Below, in pieces: positions 34,036 to 45,019 of a DNA stretch of 64,000 nucleotides. The notes under the pieces were generated by a model. The model saw only the letters and a list, made by a program, of their open reading frames with translations, ran no database searches and had not been told where the DNA came from. Source of the DNA: Novosphingobium sp. AAP83 (lineage in GTDB: Bacteria; Pseudomonadota; Alphaproteobacteria; Sphingomonadales; Sphingomonadaceae); assembly GCF_001295795.1 (NCBI RefSeq), contig NZ_LJHY01000022.1, positions 124,001 to 188,000 on the forward strand, read 5' to 3'. The first letter of the stretch is position 1. The number at the start of each line of letters is the position of its first letter. A program made the position numbers and the translations under genes.

Positions 34036-36549
34036 TTAGAAGGTGTAACGCACCGATGCCGAAATTGTGCGTCCGGTGATCGAACGGCCGATCGAGGTAT
34101 CGTAAGCACCGTTACCATCGGTATCGAACAAACGGCTTTCGTCACCTTCGGTGAAGCCGGTCGTGTCGAACAGGTTGTTCGCGTTCACGGCAAGCGTCAT
34201 CCGGTCAGTCACATCAAAGCTGACATAAGCGGTGACAACGTTGAACGCCGGCTGCACGAAGCGGTTTTCGAAATCGACGAATGTTTCCGACGTTCCGTTA
34301 ACAGCGGCACCCAAGGTCAGACGGTCGATGAACGTGTACGAAGCACCGATGTTGTAGATCCAGTCAGCCTGACGGCGCGGGACCAGACCCGAACGTGCAG
34401 GAACCGAGAAGTCGGTGACGTTGCGCGCATTGGTCCAGGTGGCGTTGCCGAACAGGTTGAAGTTGCCCGAGCGCCAGTTGGCTTCCATTTCGACACCGTC
34501 GGATTTGACGATGTTGCCGGTTGCCTGATTGTTGGTGATCGAGAAGTTCCGCAGATTGGCTTCACCGTGGAAGTAGGTGAGGTAGAGTTCGAGACGGCCC
34601 GGGATCGAGTCCATCGTCTCACGCCACTTCAGGCCTGCTTCGAATTGCTTGGTGGTGTTGCGCAGCAGGCCGGGCTGGGTGATCTGGCCACCGGTGAAAG
34701 CACCAAACTGGCGATCAAAGTTCCAGGTCAGGCCCTTGCTGTAACGGGCAAAGAGCGCGAGATCATCGGTTGCACGATAGTTGGCACCGATCGAATAAGC
34801 CGTCCCGGAAAGCGCACCACCGATGTTGCCGCGTGTAGCGGGATCACTGATAGGCACGCCGCGCTCTGCCGGACCAATGGTGCCATCGCGATTGACGTCA
34901 ACATTACGGGCCGAGTTGAACTGGGCAAATCCATCATAGCGCATGGTTTCACGACGGAGGCTGCCATCGAGGCTAAGATCGCCGAACGTGGCATTGAGGC
35001 CGCCATAGACGGCATCAACCTTGGCCGTCATGTCCCACAAGATGTTGCAGCATGCACCAAACGCGCCGTTGTAAGTGTAGACACCTGCTTCGGTTACGCC
35101 GGGTACATTAATGATCGCAGGATTGCCCTCGGTCGAGGTCAGCATGCGACCCCAGTGCCAACGCTGTTCGAAGTTCTGGCTCATCACGAAGTAGCCAGCG
35201 GTCGCGACGATTTCGCCGCCTTCCAGCGCGAACGACTTGGTTACGCGCAAGTCATTGGCGAAGTTGCCCATATCGTTCAGTTCGGTATCGAACAGTGCGA
35301 TTTCGGTGATCAGATTGTTGCCGGTAAGGCCGGTGAGCGAGGCATTGGTGACGGCGCTTCCGGCGTTAGGACCGTTGAAGAATGTGGCCGATGCACCGCC
35401 GACACGGGCAAGCGTGTTTGTTGCTGTATCCACGGCATGTGTGAACGGTGCAATGAAGCGCCCACTGAAATCGGTATAGCGCAGCTTGTTGCTGATGGTC
35501 AGGCCTTCAGCGGCTTCGATTTCGAATTCTCCGCCAAAGGAACGGCCCTTGGTGTGGATGCCTTGGCGAAGATCGGTCGAGATCAGGTTGCCCGAACCAT
35601 CAAGCACAGGAAAGCCGATCAGGTTGCCGCCGTGCAAGGTCTGGTTGGCAGCATCAAGGCCCGGAAGATTGTTGGTGAGCGAGCCGAGCACGCGGCCATA
35701 GTTGGCTGCGCCTGCGGCAACCGCTGCTACCGAACCCGGCACTTCGGTGATGCGCACAGGCTGCGGCATGAAGGTTGCGTCCTTCTTGTCGATCACTTGT
35801 GCGAACACGCGCAAGAAGCCTGATGTGAATTTCTTGGTTATGCTGGCGCGGAACTTGCCACCGTTCACGGCATTGAAGCCGGTATCGCGCACGTCACCAC
35901 CGATCTGGTAGTGGCCTCCGACATGGAAATAGAGGTCTTCGGCAAGCGCCGAGCCATATTCCATGTCCACGCGGGAATCGTTGAAATCGATACCCTTGCT
36001 GAGTAGGATGCTTCCGCCTTCCTGTTCACCCGTGCGGCTGATCAAGTTGATGATCGCGCCGTTGCCGTTGGTGGTGAGGGTGGACGAACTGCCACCGCGT
36101 ACGGATTCAATGCGGGCGAGCGTTGTATCGGTTTTGATGAAACCATCAGCCGGAGCAAAGTTGTGATCGCCAAAAAGCAACACGGGCAGCCCGTCTTCTT
36201 GCAGTGATACGAACTGTCCACCGCCGGTCAACATTGGCAGGCCGCGCACCGAGATGTTCGAGTTACCGCCACCGCCGGAAGATTCCGAACGGATGCCTGG
36301 AAGTTGGCGAAAGATTTCAGAAGTGCCGCGCGGTGATACTGCGGCAATGCTGTCAGCATTCAAGGCGCTAACCGAGATGCTAGTGTCCAGACGGTTGGTG
36401 GCCCGCGAAACGCCGGTAACGATGATTTCTTCAGATGCGGCGGCTTCAGTCGCCTGTTCGTCTGCGGCCTGCGCCCAAGCAGGGGCGGCCATTGCTGTCA
36501 GGCAGATTGCCGACACAGAGATAAGGCTATGGAATCGGGTCTTGGTCAT
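34036..36549 (-). CDS. TonB-dependent outer-membrane receptor (sugar uptake)
   Basis: An 837-residue TonB-dependent receptor. It has a signal peptide (about residues 1-27, ending PAWAQA) and a TonB-box-like segment EEIIVTGVSR. The plug domain has GTSEIFRQLPGIRSESSGGG and ISVRGLPM, and the barrel ends in the terminal SASVRYTF with aromatic last residue. GGGAGAG precedes ATG 36549. The location beside sugar-hydrolase and fructokinase genes, and two LacI-type operators in front of it, indicate uptake of the same sugar (probably sucrose), as in TonB-linked sucrose loci of other Proteobacteria. Confidence 0.93.
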   Translation of the reverse strand: MTKTRFHSLISVSAICLTAMAAPAWAQAADEQATEAAASEEIIVTGVSRATNRLDTSISVSALNADSIAAVSPRGTSEIFRQLPGIRSESSGGGGNSNISVRGLPMLTGGGQFVSLQEDGLPVLLFGDHNFAPADGFIKTDTTLARIESVRGGSSSTLTTNGNGAIINLISRTGEQEGGSILLSKGIDFNDSRVDMEYGSALAEDLYFHVGGHYQIGGDVRDTGFNAVNGGKFRASITKKFTSGFLRVFAQVIDKKDATFMPQPVRITEVPGSVAAVAAGAANYGRVLGSLTNNLPGLDAANQTLHGGNLIGFPVLDGSGNLISTDLRQGIHTKGRSFGGEFEIEAAEGLTISNKLRYTDFSGRFIAPFTHAVDTATNTLARVGGASATFFNGPNAGSAVTNASLTGLTGNNLITEIALFDTELNDMGNFANDLRVTKSFALEGGEIVATAGYFVMSQNFEQRWHWGRMLTSTEGNPAIINVPGVTEAGVYTYNGAFGACCNILWDMTAKVDAVYGGLNATFGDLSLDGSLRRETMRYDGFAQFNSARNVDVNRDGTIGPAERGVPISDPATRGNIGGALSGTAYSIGANYRATDDLALFARYSKGLTWNFDRQFGAFTGGQITQPGLLRNTTKQFEAGLKWRETMDSIPGRLELYLTYFHGEANLRNFSITNNQATGNIVKSDGVEMEANWRSGNFNLFGNATWTNARNVTDFSVPARSGLVPRRQADWIYNIGASYTFIDRLTLGAAVNGTSETFVDFENRFVQPAFNVVTAYVSFDVTDRMTLAVNANNLFDTTGFTEGDESRLFDTDGNGAYDTSIGRSITGRTISASVRYTF

Positions 36550-36623
36550 GAATGTCTCTCCCTGCTGATTCTGCGTCGCCAATACGACTCTCGACGCGTC
36601 CAGTGTGACCTAGTTAGCGCATC

Positions 36624-36637
36624 TGCAATCGATTGCA
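36624..36637. promoter_or_regulatory. Perfect LacI-type operator before the TonB receptor
   Basis: TGCAATCGATTGCA, a perfect 14-bp palindrome, lies 75 bp before the receptor start. It is paired with a second copy centred 21 bp further upstream. Confidence 0.78.
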
Positions 36638-36644
36638 ATCAAAA

Positions 36645-36658
36645 TTCAATCGATTGTT
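36645..36658. promoter_or_regulatory. Second LacI-type operator before the TonB receptor
   Basis: TTCAATCGATTGTT keeps the ten-base core CAATCGATTG. Its centre lies exactly 21 bp (two helical turns) from the perfect operator, which would place two bound dimers on the same DNA face. Confidence 0.7.
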
Positions 36659-36944
36659 ATGGCAATTTGCGTATGTTTTTCTGGTGTTGAGTGCTGACGG
36701 AAGGTCATTGATTTAGCTAGATTTAATTATGCGCCAGCCTCTTGGTCTTTGGCTAATATGCATTTATTTCAATCATTTAATAAATCAATCTCTGTGGCCG
36801 ACCGAAACGCAGGCGATACAGGGCACAAGTTTGGTTCGTCGCGGTGTGGAATCTGCCTCACATCGTCCGCCGCCGGTGAGTTATTGACGATTCGCGGTTC
36901 CGGTTTGGTTGTCTTTCACCGCCATATTTCAACGATTGGTGGGC

Positions 36945-37850
36945 TTAAGGAGATGCGATCGCTTGGCAGCCCAATGCGATTGCGCCGGTTATGCCTGCAT
37001 CGTCACCAAGGCCCGGTGTGACAACATAACTAACAAGGCCATCGTCGACGCGTGGGTGCTGCACATAGTGATTCAATTTACGCAAGGTTGCGGATCGCAC
37101 TGCCTCAATCAGGCCGGGGGCTTTCATCACACCGCCGCCAAAGATCAACCGATCCGGCATATGCAGAAGGACCAATGTTGACGCCAGATGGGCAATGTAG
37201 CCCGCGATCAGCTGGATCGCTTGCGGATCATCCGCCAACTGGTCAAGGCTCCGGCCCCAGCGTTGTTCAATAGCAGGTCCGCTTGCGAGCCCCTCGATGC
37301 AATCACTATGATAGGGGCAGATGCCAGGAAAGGGATCGGTGTTGTGGTTGTGTGGTGGCAGGATATGCCCACTTTCGAAGTGCGAAATCCCCATCAATGA
37401 ACGGCCGTCACGAATGATGCCGGTACCGACCCCAGTGCCGATAGTGGTATAGGCAACCGTGCGGCAGCCGCGTCCCGCGCCTGCCTGCCATTCACCGATA
37501 GCAGCGCCATTCACGTCGGTATCGACATTTATGGGTGCATTGAACTGCGCCAATGCATCGTGAAAGCGCGCGCCGGACCAACCCGGTTTGGGTGTGGTTG
37601 TGAAGGTCCCGTAGGCAGGAGAAGCGGGATCGATATCGATCGGTCCGAAGCTGGCAACGCCGAAGGCCGCAATTGGGCCATGGCGTTGTGATGCTTGCGT
37701 AAAAAAGGCGGCCATCGCAGGCCATGTCTCTACAGGCGTATTGGTGGGAAGGCGTGTGCGTTCAAGGATTTCGCCGTCGGGCGTGGCAAGTGCCAGCACG
37801 AACTTTGTGCCGCCAGCTTCGACAGCCCCTATCAGTCCCTGCATGGCCAT
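36945..37850 (-). CDS. ROK-family fructokinase
   Basis: A 301-residue ROK kinase. The ATP-binding motif is GAVEAGGTKFVLA. Other features are VASFGPIDIDPASPAYGTFT, PKPGWSG, the catalytic-base Asp in VDTDVNGAAIGEW, YTTIGTGVGTGII, and the zinc-binding SGHILPPHNHNT/GICPYHSDCIEG with the ROK His-Cys pattern. AVEAGGTK and HILPP...CPYH match bacterial fructokinases (fructose to fructose-6-phosphate), consistent with the sucrose-type locus. AAGGA precedes ATG 37850. A LacI-type site lies 59 bp upstream. Confidence 0.9.
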   Translation of the reverse strand: MAMQGLIGAVEAGGTKFVLALATPDGEILERTRLPTNTPVETWPAMAAFFTQASQRHGPIAAFGVASFGPIDIDPASPAYGTFTTTPKPGWSGARFHDALAQFNAPINVDTDVNGAAIGEWQAGAGRGCRTVAYTTIGTGVGTGIIRDGRSLMGISHFESGHILPPHNHNTDPFPGICPYHSDCIEGLASGPAIEQRWGRSLDQLADDPQAIQLIAGYIAHLASTLVLLHMPDRLIFGGGVMKAPGLIEAVRSATLRKLNHYVQHPRVDDGLVSYVVTPGLGDDAGITGAIALGCQAIASP

Positions 37851-38233
37851 GACTTTTCCTTTTTTGCTGCACTTTCACGCGGGGCACGTCGCAGAAACTC
37901 AGGCCGACTGCAATCGATGTGCATACGAATATAATTACGCTCACGCGGGCGAAGTCAGCACCCTTTGCTATCGCGCACAACATGTGTTGCTGGCAAGGCA
38001 AGGGACGATGCAGCCCTACTTTCCATCTTGTCGATGACACCAGCGCCAAACGTCCGGCGGGTTCATGTTGTTGCTCTATGGAAGTCGTATGCTTGATCGG
38101 GCTTGCTTGCAATTGCCTCGCACCGCGATACGCTAAGACATCAACATCACAATGTGCGTTGCAATTTCGTCGCGACTTCTTGCCCTCTGCAACATGCAAA
38201 TGATCCCATGCCTTCTACGGAATTTATTCAATC
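37851..38233. other. 383-bp divergent intergenic region between fructokinase and alpha-glucosidase genes
   Basis: This holds the promoters of both flanking genes and no supported ORF. A LacI-type half palindrome lies at 37909-37922. On the glucosidase side I see no second copy of that palindrome; TTGCAATT-type sequences at about 38105 and 38160 are weaker and not palindromic around the same core. Confidence 0.5.
37909..37922. promoter_or_regulatory. Imperfect LacI-type operator before the fructokinase gene
   Basis: TGCAATCGATGTGC (followed by A) keeps the left half and centre of TGCAATCGATTGCA, with the right half shifted by one base (GTGCA). It lies 59 bp upstream of the fructokinase ATG and could also influence the divergent glucosidase gene. 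Confidence 0.55.
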
Positions 38234-39862
38234 ATGACAGCGATAACCGAAGTGCCAGGGCAGCTTGATCCTTCTGCTGAATTGCCGTGGTGGCAAGGCG
38301 CCGCAATTTACCAGATTTACCCGCGCAGCTTTGGCGATTCCAACGGTGATGGCATTGGCGATTTGCCGGGAATTACCGCGCGGCTTGATCACGTCGCGCG
38401 ACTTGGCGTGGATGCCATCTGGATATCGCCGTTCTTCAAATCGCCGATGAAAGATTTCGGCTATGACGTGGCCGACTATTGCGACGTCGATCCGATTTTC
38501 GGGACTTTGGCCGATTTTGATGCGCTGGTTCACCGCGCGCATGAATTTGGTATCAAGATTACCATTGATCAGGTCTTCGCACACACATCTGACGAGCATG
38601 ATTGGTTTGTCGAAAGCCGCCAGAGCCGCGTCAATGCCAAGGCGGATTGGTATGTCTGGGCTGATCCCAAGCCCGATGGCTCACCGCCTTCAAACTGGCA
38701 ATCGGTGTTCGGCGGCCCGGCATGGACGTGGGACGCGCGGCGGCGGCAGTACTATCTACACAACTTCCTTTCGAGCCAGCCCCAGATCAACGCACACAAT
38801 CCCGCCGTGCAGGATGCGCTGCTGGCGGCGATGCGGTTCTGGCTGGATCGCGGGGTCGACGGGTTCCGTCTTGATGCCTTGAATTTCCTGATGCACGATC
38901 TGGACATGCGCGATAATCCGCCTGCGCCTGATGACGGGAGGCGCAAGACGCGGCCGTTCGATTTCCAGCTCAAGCTTTACAACCAGTCCCATCCCGACAT
39001 CCTGAACTTTATCAAGCGTGTGCGTTCGGTGTGCGATGAATATGGCGCGATTTTCACCGTTGCCGAAGTGGGTGGCGACATCGCCGAAACCGAGATGAAA
39101 GCGTTTACGGCGGGGCAGGAGCACCTCAACAGCGCATATGGCTTCGATTTTCTCTATGCCGAAGCGCTGACACCGCAATTCGTGGCGCAAGCTGTGGCGA
39201 AATGGCCAGATGAACCAGGCCTTGGGTGGCCAAGCTGGGCTTTTGAAAACCACGATGCGCCGCGCGCGGTTTCACGCTGGTGCGCGCCGGAAAACCGCGA
39301 GGCCTTTGCCCGCGTCAAGGCAATGCTATTTGCATCGTTGCGGGGAAACATCATCGTCTATCAGGGCGAGGAATTGGGGCTGACCCAGGTCGATATTCCG
39401 TTTGAACAATTGCAGGACCCTGAAGCCATCGCGAATTGGCCGTTGACGTTATCACGCGATGGCGCACGTACGCCAATGCCTTGGCAGGCAGCAGAAGCCA
39501 AGGCGGGCTTTACGACTGGTGATCCATGGCTACCGCTGGGCGAAGAGAACATGTCGCGGGCGGTCGATCGGCAGGAAGCGGAGGCGGATTCACTATTGGA
39601 CCTCACGGCGCAATTGCTGCGATTGCGGCGTTTTAATCCGGCACTGCGCATCGGTGATTTCACAGTGCTTTATGCTGATGATGAAGTGCTGGCGGTCAGG
39701 CGTACGGCGGAGCAACAGACTATCGTCGGCGTGTTTAATCTTTCAGCCGCGCCCGTTCCTTGGCCTGATGCGTTGGGGCTGGGTGGGCTTATCATGGCTT
39801 GCGTCAATCAGGCCAGCATTGGTGGTTTGCCGCCTTATGCAGGGCTATGGATCGAAGAATAG
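38234..39862 (+). CDS. GH13 alpha-glucosidase (subfamily 23-like)
   Basis: A 542-residue alpha-amylase-family enzyme, probably cytoplasmic because no signal peptide is seen. Conserved GH13 regions are present. Region I is DQVFAHTSDEH, region II is GVDGFRLDALNFL (catalytic nucleophile Asp), region III is FTVAEVGG (acid/base Glu), and region IV is FENHDAPR (transition-state Asp). PWWQGAAIYQIYPRSFGDSN and IWISPFFKSPMKDFGYDV match alphaproteobacterial alpha-glucosidases acting on sucrose or short alpha-glucosides. It likely complements the GH68 enzyme. It is divergent from the fructokinase and 138 bp ahead of zwf. Confidence 0.92.
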   Translation: MTAITEVPGQLDPSAELPWWQGAAIYQIYPRSFGDSNGDGIGDLPGITARLDHVARLGVDAIWISPFFKSPMKDFGYDVADYCDVDPIFGTLADFDALVHRAHEFGIKITIDQVFAHTSDEHDWFVESRQSRVNAKADWYVWADPKPDGSPPSNWQSVFGGPAWTWDARRRQYYLHNFLSSQPQINAHNPAVQDALLAAMRFWLDRGVDGFRLDALNFLMHDLDMRDNPPAPDDGRRKTRPFDFQLKLYNQSHPDILNFIKRVRSVCDEYGAIFTVAEVGGDIAETEMKAFTAGQEHLNSAYGFDFLYAEALTPQFVAQAVAKWPDEPGLGWPSWAFENHDAPRAVSRWCAPENREAFARVKAMLFASLRGNIIVYQGEELGLTQVDIPFEQLQDPEAIANWPLTLSRDGARTPMPWQAAEAKAGFTTGDPWLPLGEENMSRAVDRQEAEADSLLDLTAQLLRLRRFNPALRIGDFTVLYADDEVLAVRRTAEQQTIVGVFNLSAAPVPWPDALGLGGLIMACVNQASIGGLPPYAGLWIEE

Positions 39863-40000
39863 GCTATGCACGCAGCGCGCATAGCTATGCTGCATACTTA
39901 TGCGTGCTGATCTGGGACCTTTATCTGTCTAGAGGCGGTGCTGCATGGGTCGGTGGCGCTGGCATTTGGACCGTTTGCTCTACGATGGGATTTCTCGCCA

Positions 40001-41449
40001 ATGATCGAAAAAAGCTGTTCTGCGCTGCTGTTGTTCGGCGCAACGGGTGATCTATCGCGCCGCATGCTTTTGCCATCGCTTTATGCCTTGCATGAGGATG
40101 AGCTGATCGGCCCTGATCTGCGCATTGTAGGCACGGCGCGGTCCGAGCATGATGACGCAGAATTCCGGGAGTTTGCCCGCGCCGCGCTGGCAGAATTTCT
40201 GCCCGAAGACCGGCGCGATGATGCCAAGCTGGCCTCTTTCCTTGAACGGCTTGAATATCAGACGCTTGATGCCTCGAATGTCGATGGCTTTGGCGATCTT
40301 GCCGCTAAACTGGGCGATACATCCTGCGGGCTGTCGATCTTTCTTTCGACCGCTCCCTTCTTGTTCGAGCCGACAATCGAAGGGCTGCGGCGGGCCGGAT
40401 TGACGCACGGCAATGTGCGTATCGGGCTGGAGAAGCCGCTGGGCAACAATCTGGCATCGTCAACACGGATCAATGATGCTGTCGCAGCGGCCTTTGCCGA
40501 GGAACAGATCTTCAGGATCGATCATTATCTTGGCAAGGAAACGGTCCAGAACCTGATGGCCTTGCGCTTTGCCAATATGATGTTTGAACCGCTGTGGAAT
40601 TCCGGCGGCATCGATCATGTGCAAATCACGGTGAGCGAGACGGTTGGTCTTGAAGGCCGCAAGGGGTTTTACAACGATACCGGCGCGCTGCGTGATATGG
40701 TGCAAAACCACATGCTGCAATTGCTGGCGCTGACTGCGATGGAGCCGCCGGCCAGCCTTGATGCAACCTCGATCCGTGACGAGAAGGTCAAAGTCCTGCG
40801 CGCTCTGCGGCCCGTCAAAGCCGAAGAGATGGTGCGCGGGCAATACCGAACCGGGGCTGTAAAAGGCGCTGCAGTGACCGGCTATCAGGAGGATTTGGGC
40901 GAACAATCCGACACCGAAACCTTCGTGTCGATCAAGGCCCATGTCGATAACTGGCGCTGGACCGGCGTGCCGTTCTACTTGCGCACCGGCAAACGGTTGA
41001 GCGAACGCCGCAGCGAAATCGTGGTCGAATTCAAACCCGTGCCGCACAACCTGTTCGGGCAGCGTGGCGGCCGGTTGCCTGCCAACCGCCTTGTCATCCG
41101 TCTACAGCCAGAAGAATACGTGCGTTTGCAGGTCATGGCCAAAGAGCCGGGGCTGGACCGTGGGGGGATTACCCTGCGTGAGGTCAACCTTGACCTGTCG
41201 CTGACCACTGCCTTTGCCAAGGCCCGCCGCCGGATCGCTTATGAACGCCTGCTGCTCGATCTTATCGAAGGTGAGCAGACCTTGTTCGTGCGCCGCGATG
41301 AAGTGGAAGCGCAATGGCGCTGGGTCGATGGCATTCGCAAGGTTTGGGACGAAACCGGCCTTGAAGCAAAGCCTTATGCTGCCGGAAGTTGGGGGCCGAA
41401 CGCTGCCATTGCCCTGACCGAACGGGATGGACGCAGTTGGAATGATTGA
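40001..41449 (+). CDS. zwf: Glucose-6-phosphate 1-dehydrogenase
   Basis: A 482-residue G6P dehydrogenase, the first step of the Entner-Doudoroff/pentose-phosphate routes, making 6-phosphogluconolactone and NAD(P)H. The dinucleotide motif is LLFGATGDLSRRMLLPSLY and the active-site signature is FRIDHYLGKETVQNL. Further motifs are GLEKPLGNN and FYLRTGKRLSERRSEIVVEF. ATG 40001 gives family length; the upstream in-frame region lacks similarity. The gene overlaps pgl by 8 bp, starting the zwf-pgl-edd-glk operon. Confidence 0.95.
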   Translation: MIEKSCSALLLFGATGDLSRRMLLPSLYALHEDELIGPDLRIVGTARSEHDDAEFREFARAALAEFLPEDRRDDAKLASFLERLEYQTLDASNVDGFGDLAAKLGDTSCGLSIFLSTAPFLFEPTIEGLRRAGLTHGNVRIGLEKPLGNNLASSTRINDAVAAAFAEEQIFRIDHYLGKETVQNLMALRFANMMFEPLWNSGGIDHVQITVSETVGLEGRKGFYNDTGALRDMVQNHMLQLLALTAMEPPASLDATSIRDEKVKVLRALRPVKAEEMVRGQYRTGAVKGAAVTGYQEDLGEQSDTETFVSIKAHVDNWRWTGVPFYLRTGKRLSERRSEIVVEFKPVPHNLFGQRGGRLPANRLVIRLQPEEYVRLQVMAKEPGLDRGGITLREVNLDLSLTTAFAKARRRIAYERLLLDLIEGEQTLFVRRDEVEAQWRWVDGIRKVWDETGLEAKPYAAGSWGPNAAIALTERDGRSWND

Positions 41450-42064
41450 TCCAACGCCTGCTTCGATAGCCTGGGCGCAGCCGGGCGATGCGGCAGCCGT
41501 GGCAGATCGCATCGCGCAAGTTATTACCGCACCGGGGCCGAAGCGTATTGCCTTTACCGGCGGGTCTACACCGATCAAGGTACTGACGCTGCTGAAAGAC
41601 CGGCCGCTGGATTGGCCCAGTGTGACGATCGCCCTCACCGATGACCGGTGCGTTCCCGATGATCATCCCGCCAGCAACTTCGGCAAGATTGTCGCCGCGC
41701 TCGGTCACTCTGGCGCGGCGTTTGAACGGTTGCAGGAAGGCGCAACAGTCGCTCCGTTCGATCTGGTCTGGCTCGGCATGGGAGCGGACGGGCATGTAGC
41801 CTCGTTGTTTCCGCACATGCAGGCGCGGATCAGACCCGGTGCATCGGTGATTGCGACAACCCCGATTCCGCTACCGCCCGAAGCGCCGTTTGACCGGCTG
41901 ACGTTGAATCAGGCAGCGCTAAAAGCAACCAAAGAGATCATTCTTGTGATTACCGGTGCAACAAAGAAGGCGCTGGTTGAACGTGTTCTTGCCGGTGACG
42001 ATAGCTACCCCGTGGCTGAATTCCTGCGCGGATATGGTCCGCCTGTGACGATTTACTGGAGCGA

Positions 42065-42068
<4 letters not shown>
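41442..42068 (+). CDS. pgl: 6-phosphogluconolactonase
   Basis: A 208-residue enzyme hydrolysing 6-phosphogluconolactone to 6-phosphogluconate. Landmarks are [58 protein letters not shown] (catalytic His) and [11 protein letters not shown]-like [19 protein letters not shown]. It is slightly short for the family, mainly at the N-terminus. It overlaps zwf (8 bp) and edd (4 bp), so the three are translationally coupled. Confidence 0.93.
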
Positions 42069-43888
<1,820 letters not shown>

Positions 43889-43922
43889 TGATATTCGCGT
43901 AAATGCGCTTGAGGGGGATGGA

Positions 43923-44891
43923 ATGCAGGTAGTTGCCGTCGATATAGGCGGAACCCATGCGCGGTTTGCGATTGCTGAAACCGGCGGCGGTCGCGTTGTT
44001 TCGCTGGGTGAGGCGGTAACGCTTAAAACCGCCGAACACGGCTCGTTACAACTTGCATGGGAGGAATTCGGGCGCATGGTGGGCGGTGCTTTGCCAAAAG
44101 CTGCCGCTATTGCTGTTGCGGGGCCAGTTGGCGGCGACATCATCAAGTTTACCAACAATCCATGGATCATCCGTCCGGCGCTCATTCCGGAAAAACTTGG
44201 CGCGCATGAATATGTCGTCGTAAACGATTTCGCGGCGGTAGCCCATGCGGTTGCGCAGGCTGATCCATCCCATTTTGTGCACTTGAGCGGCCCTGATGAG
44301 GCGCTTCCCGCTAGGGGTGTGATCAGTGTGGTTGGCCCCGGGACAGGGCTTGGTGTCGCACAGTTGTGGCGCGATGGATCGGACTACAAAGTGCAGCCGA
44401 CTGAAGGCGGCCACATCGATTTTGCACCGCTTGATACAATCGAGGACGCGATTCTGGCACGCTTGCGCCAACGCCATCGCCGCGTATCGGTAGAGCGGGT
44501 GGTGGCAGGGCCGGGCATTGTCGATATCTACGAAGCGCTCGCCCAAATGGACGGCAGGCCGTTTACGCCGCGCACTGACCGCGAATTATGGGAATTGGGC
44601 ACTGCTGGCAGCGATAGTCTGGCAGCGGCAGCGGTTGATCGGTTCTGCCTTTCACTGGGTAGCGTTGCAGGTGATCTGGCATTGGCACATGGCGCGACGG
44701 GCGTTGTTATGGCGGGCGGCTTGGGATTGCGGATTAGAGATACGCTGGTCCGGTCGGGCTTTGCGGATCGTTTTTGTGCCAAGGGCCGGTTCGAGGCCCT
44801 TATGGCTGCAATCCCGGTTAAGCTGATCACCCATCCGCAGCCCGGGCTTTTTGGCGCGGCGGCAGCCTTCGCGCAGGCCTATCCGCAATGA
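43923..44891 (+). CDS. glk: Glucokinase
   Basis: A 322-residue Glk-type (non-ROK) glucokinase that phosphorylates free glucose to G6P. Visible are VVAVDIGGTHARFAIAETGG (phosphate loop), IAVAGPVGGD, VVNDFAAVAHAVAQ (catalytic Asp in VNDF), VVGPGTGLGVAQLW and EGGHIDFAP. It lies 34 bp after edd and completes the zwf-pgl-edd-glk cluster, feeding glucose released from the disaccharide into Zwf. GAGGGGGA precedes the ATG. Confidence 0.95.
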   Translation: MQVVAVDIGGTHARFAIAETGGGRVVSLGEAVTLKTAEHGSLQLAWEEFGRMVGGALPKAAAIAVAGPVGGDIIKFTNNPWIIRPALIPEKLGAHEYVVVNDFAAVAHAVAQADPSHFVHLSGPDEALPARGVISVVGPGTGLGVAQLWRDGSDYKVQPTEGGHIDFAPLDTIEDAILARLRQRHRRVSVERVVAGPGIVDIYEALAQMDGRPFTPRTDRELWELGTAGSDSLAAAAVDRFCLSLGSVAGDLALAHGATGVVMAGGLGLRIRDTLVRSGFADRFCAKGRFEALMAAIPVKLITHPQPGLFGAAAAFAQAYPQ

Positions 44892-45019
44892 TTGTGCGCT
44901 GATCAATTAAAGAGCTTGCCTAGACGCCCAACCAATTTTCGATGGAATCATCTGCGCGCGCAGGTATGGCGGTGTGCTATTGATTTTTAGCCAGTCGATT
45001 AAGGAAGAGGGTGTTCAGG

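Larger units (their letters stand above)
36550..36944. other. 395-bp intergenic region holding the TonB-receptor promoter
   Basis: No gene is supported here. The part next to the receptor (36550-36660) holds its leader and two LacI-type operators. Overlapping -35 candidates such as TTGCAA or TTGATT sit within the operators, with CTAACT/TAACTA downstream. The remainder (36660-36944), between the operators and the fructokinase stop, is AT-richer and shows no clear hairpin or ORF. Confidence 0.5.

Noticed and set aside
34567-35823. 418-codon open frame on the plus strand
   Set aside because: It is antisense to the TonB-receptor gene; the composition mirrors the receptor codons, and no independent motif or ribosome-binding site is seen.
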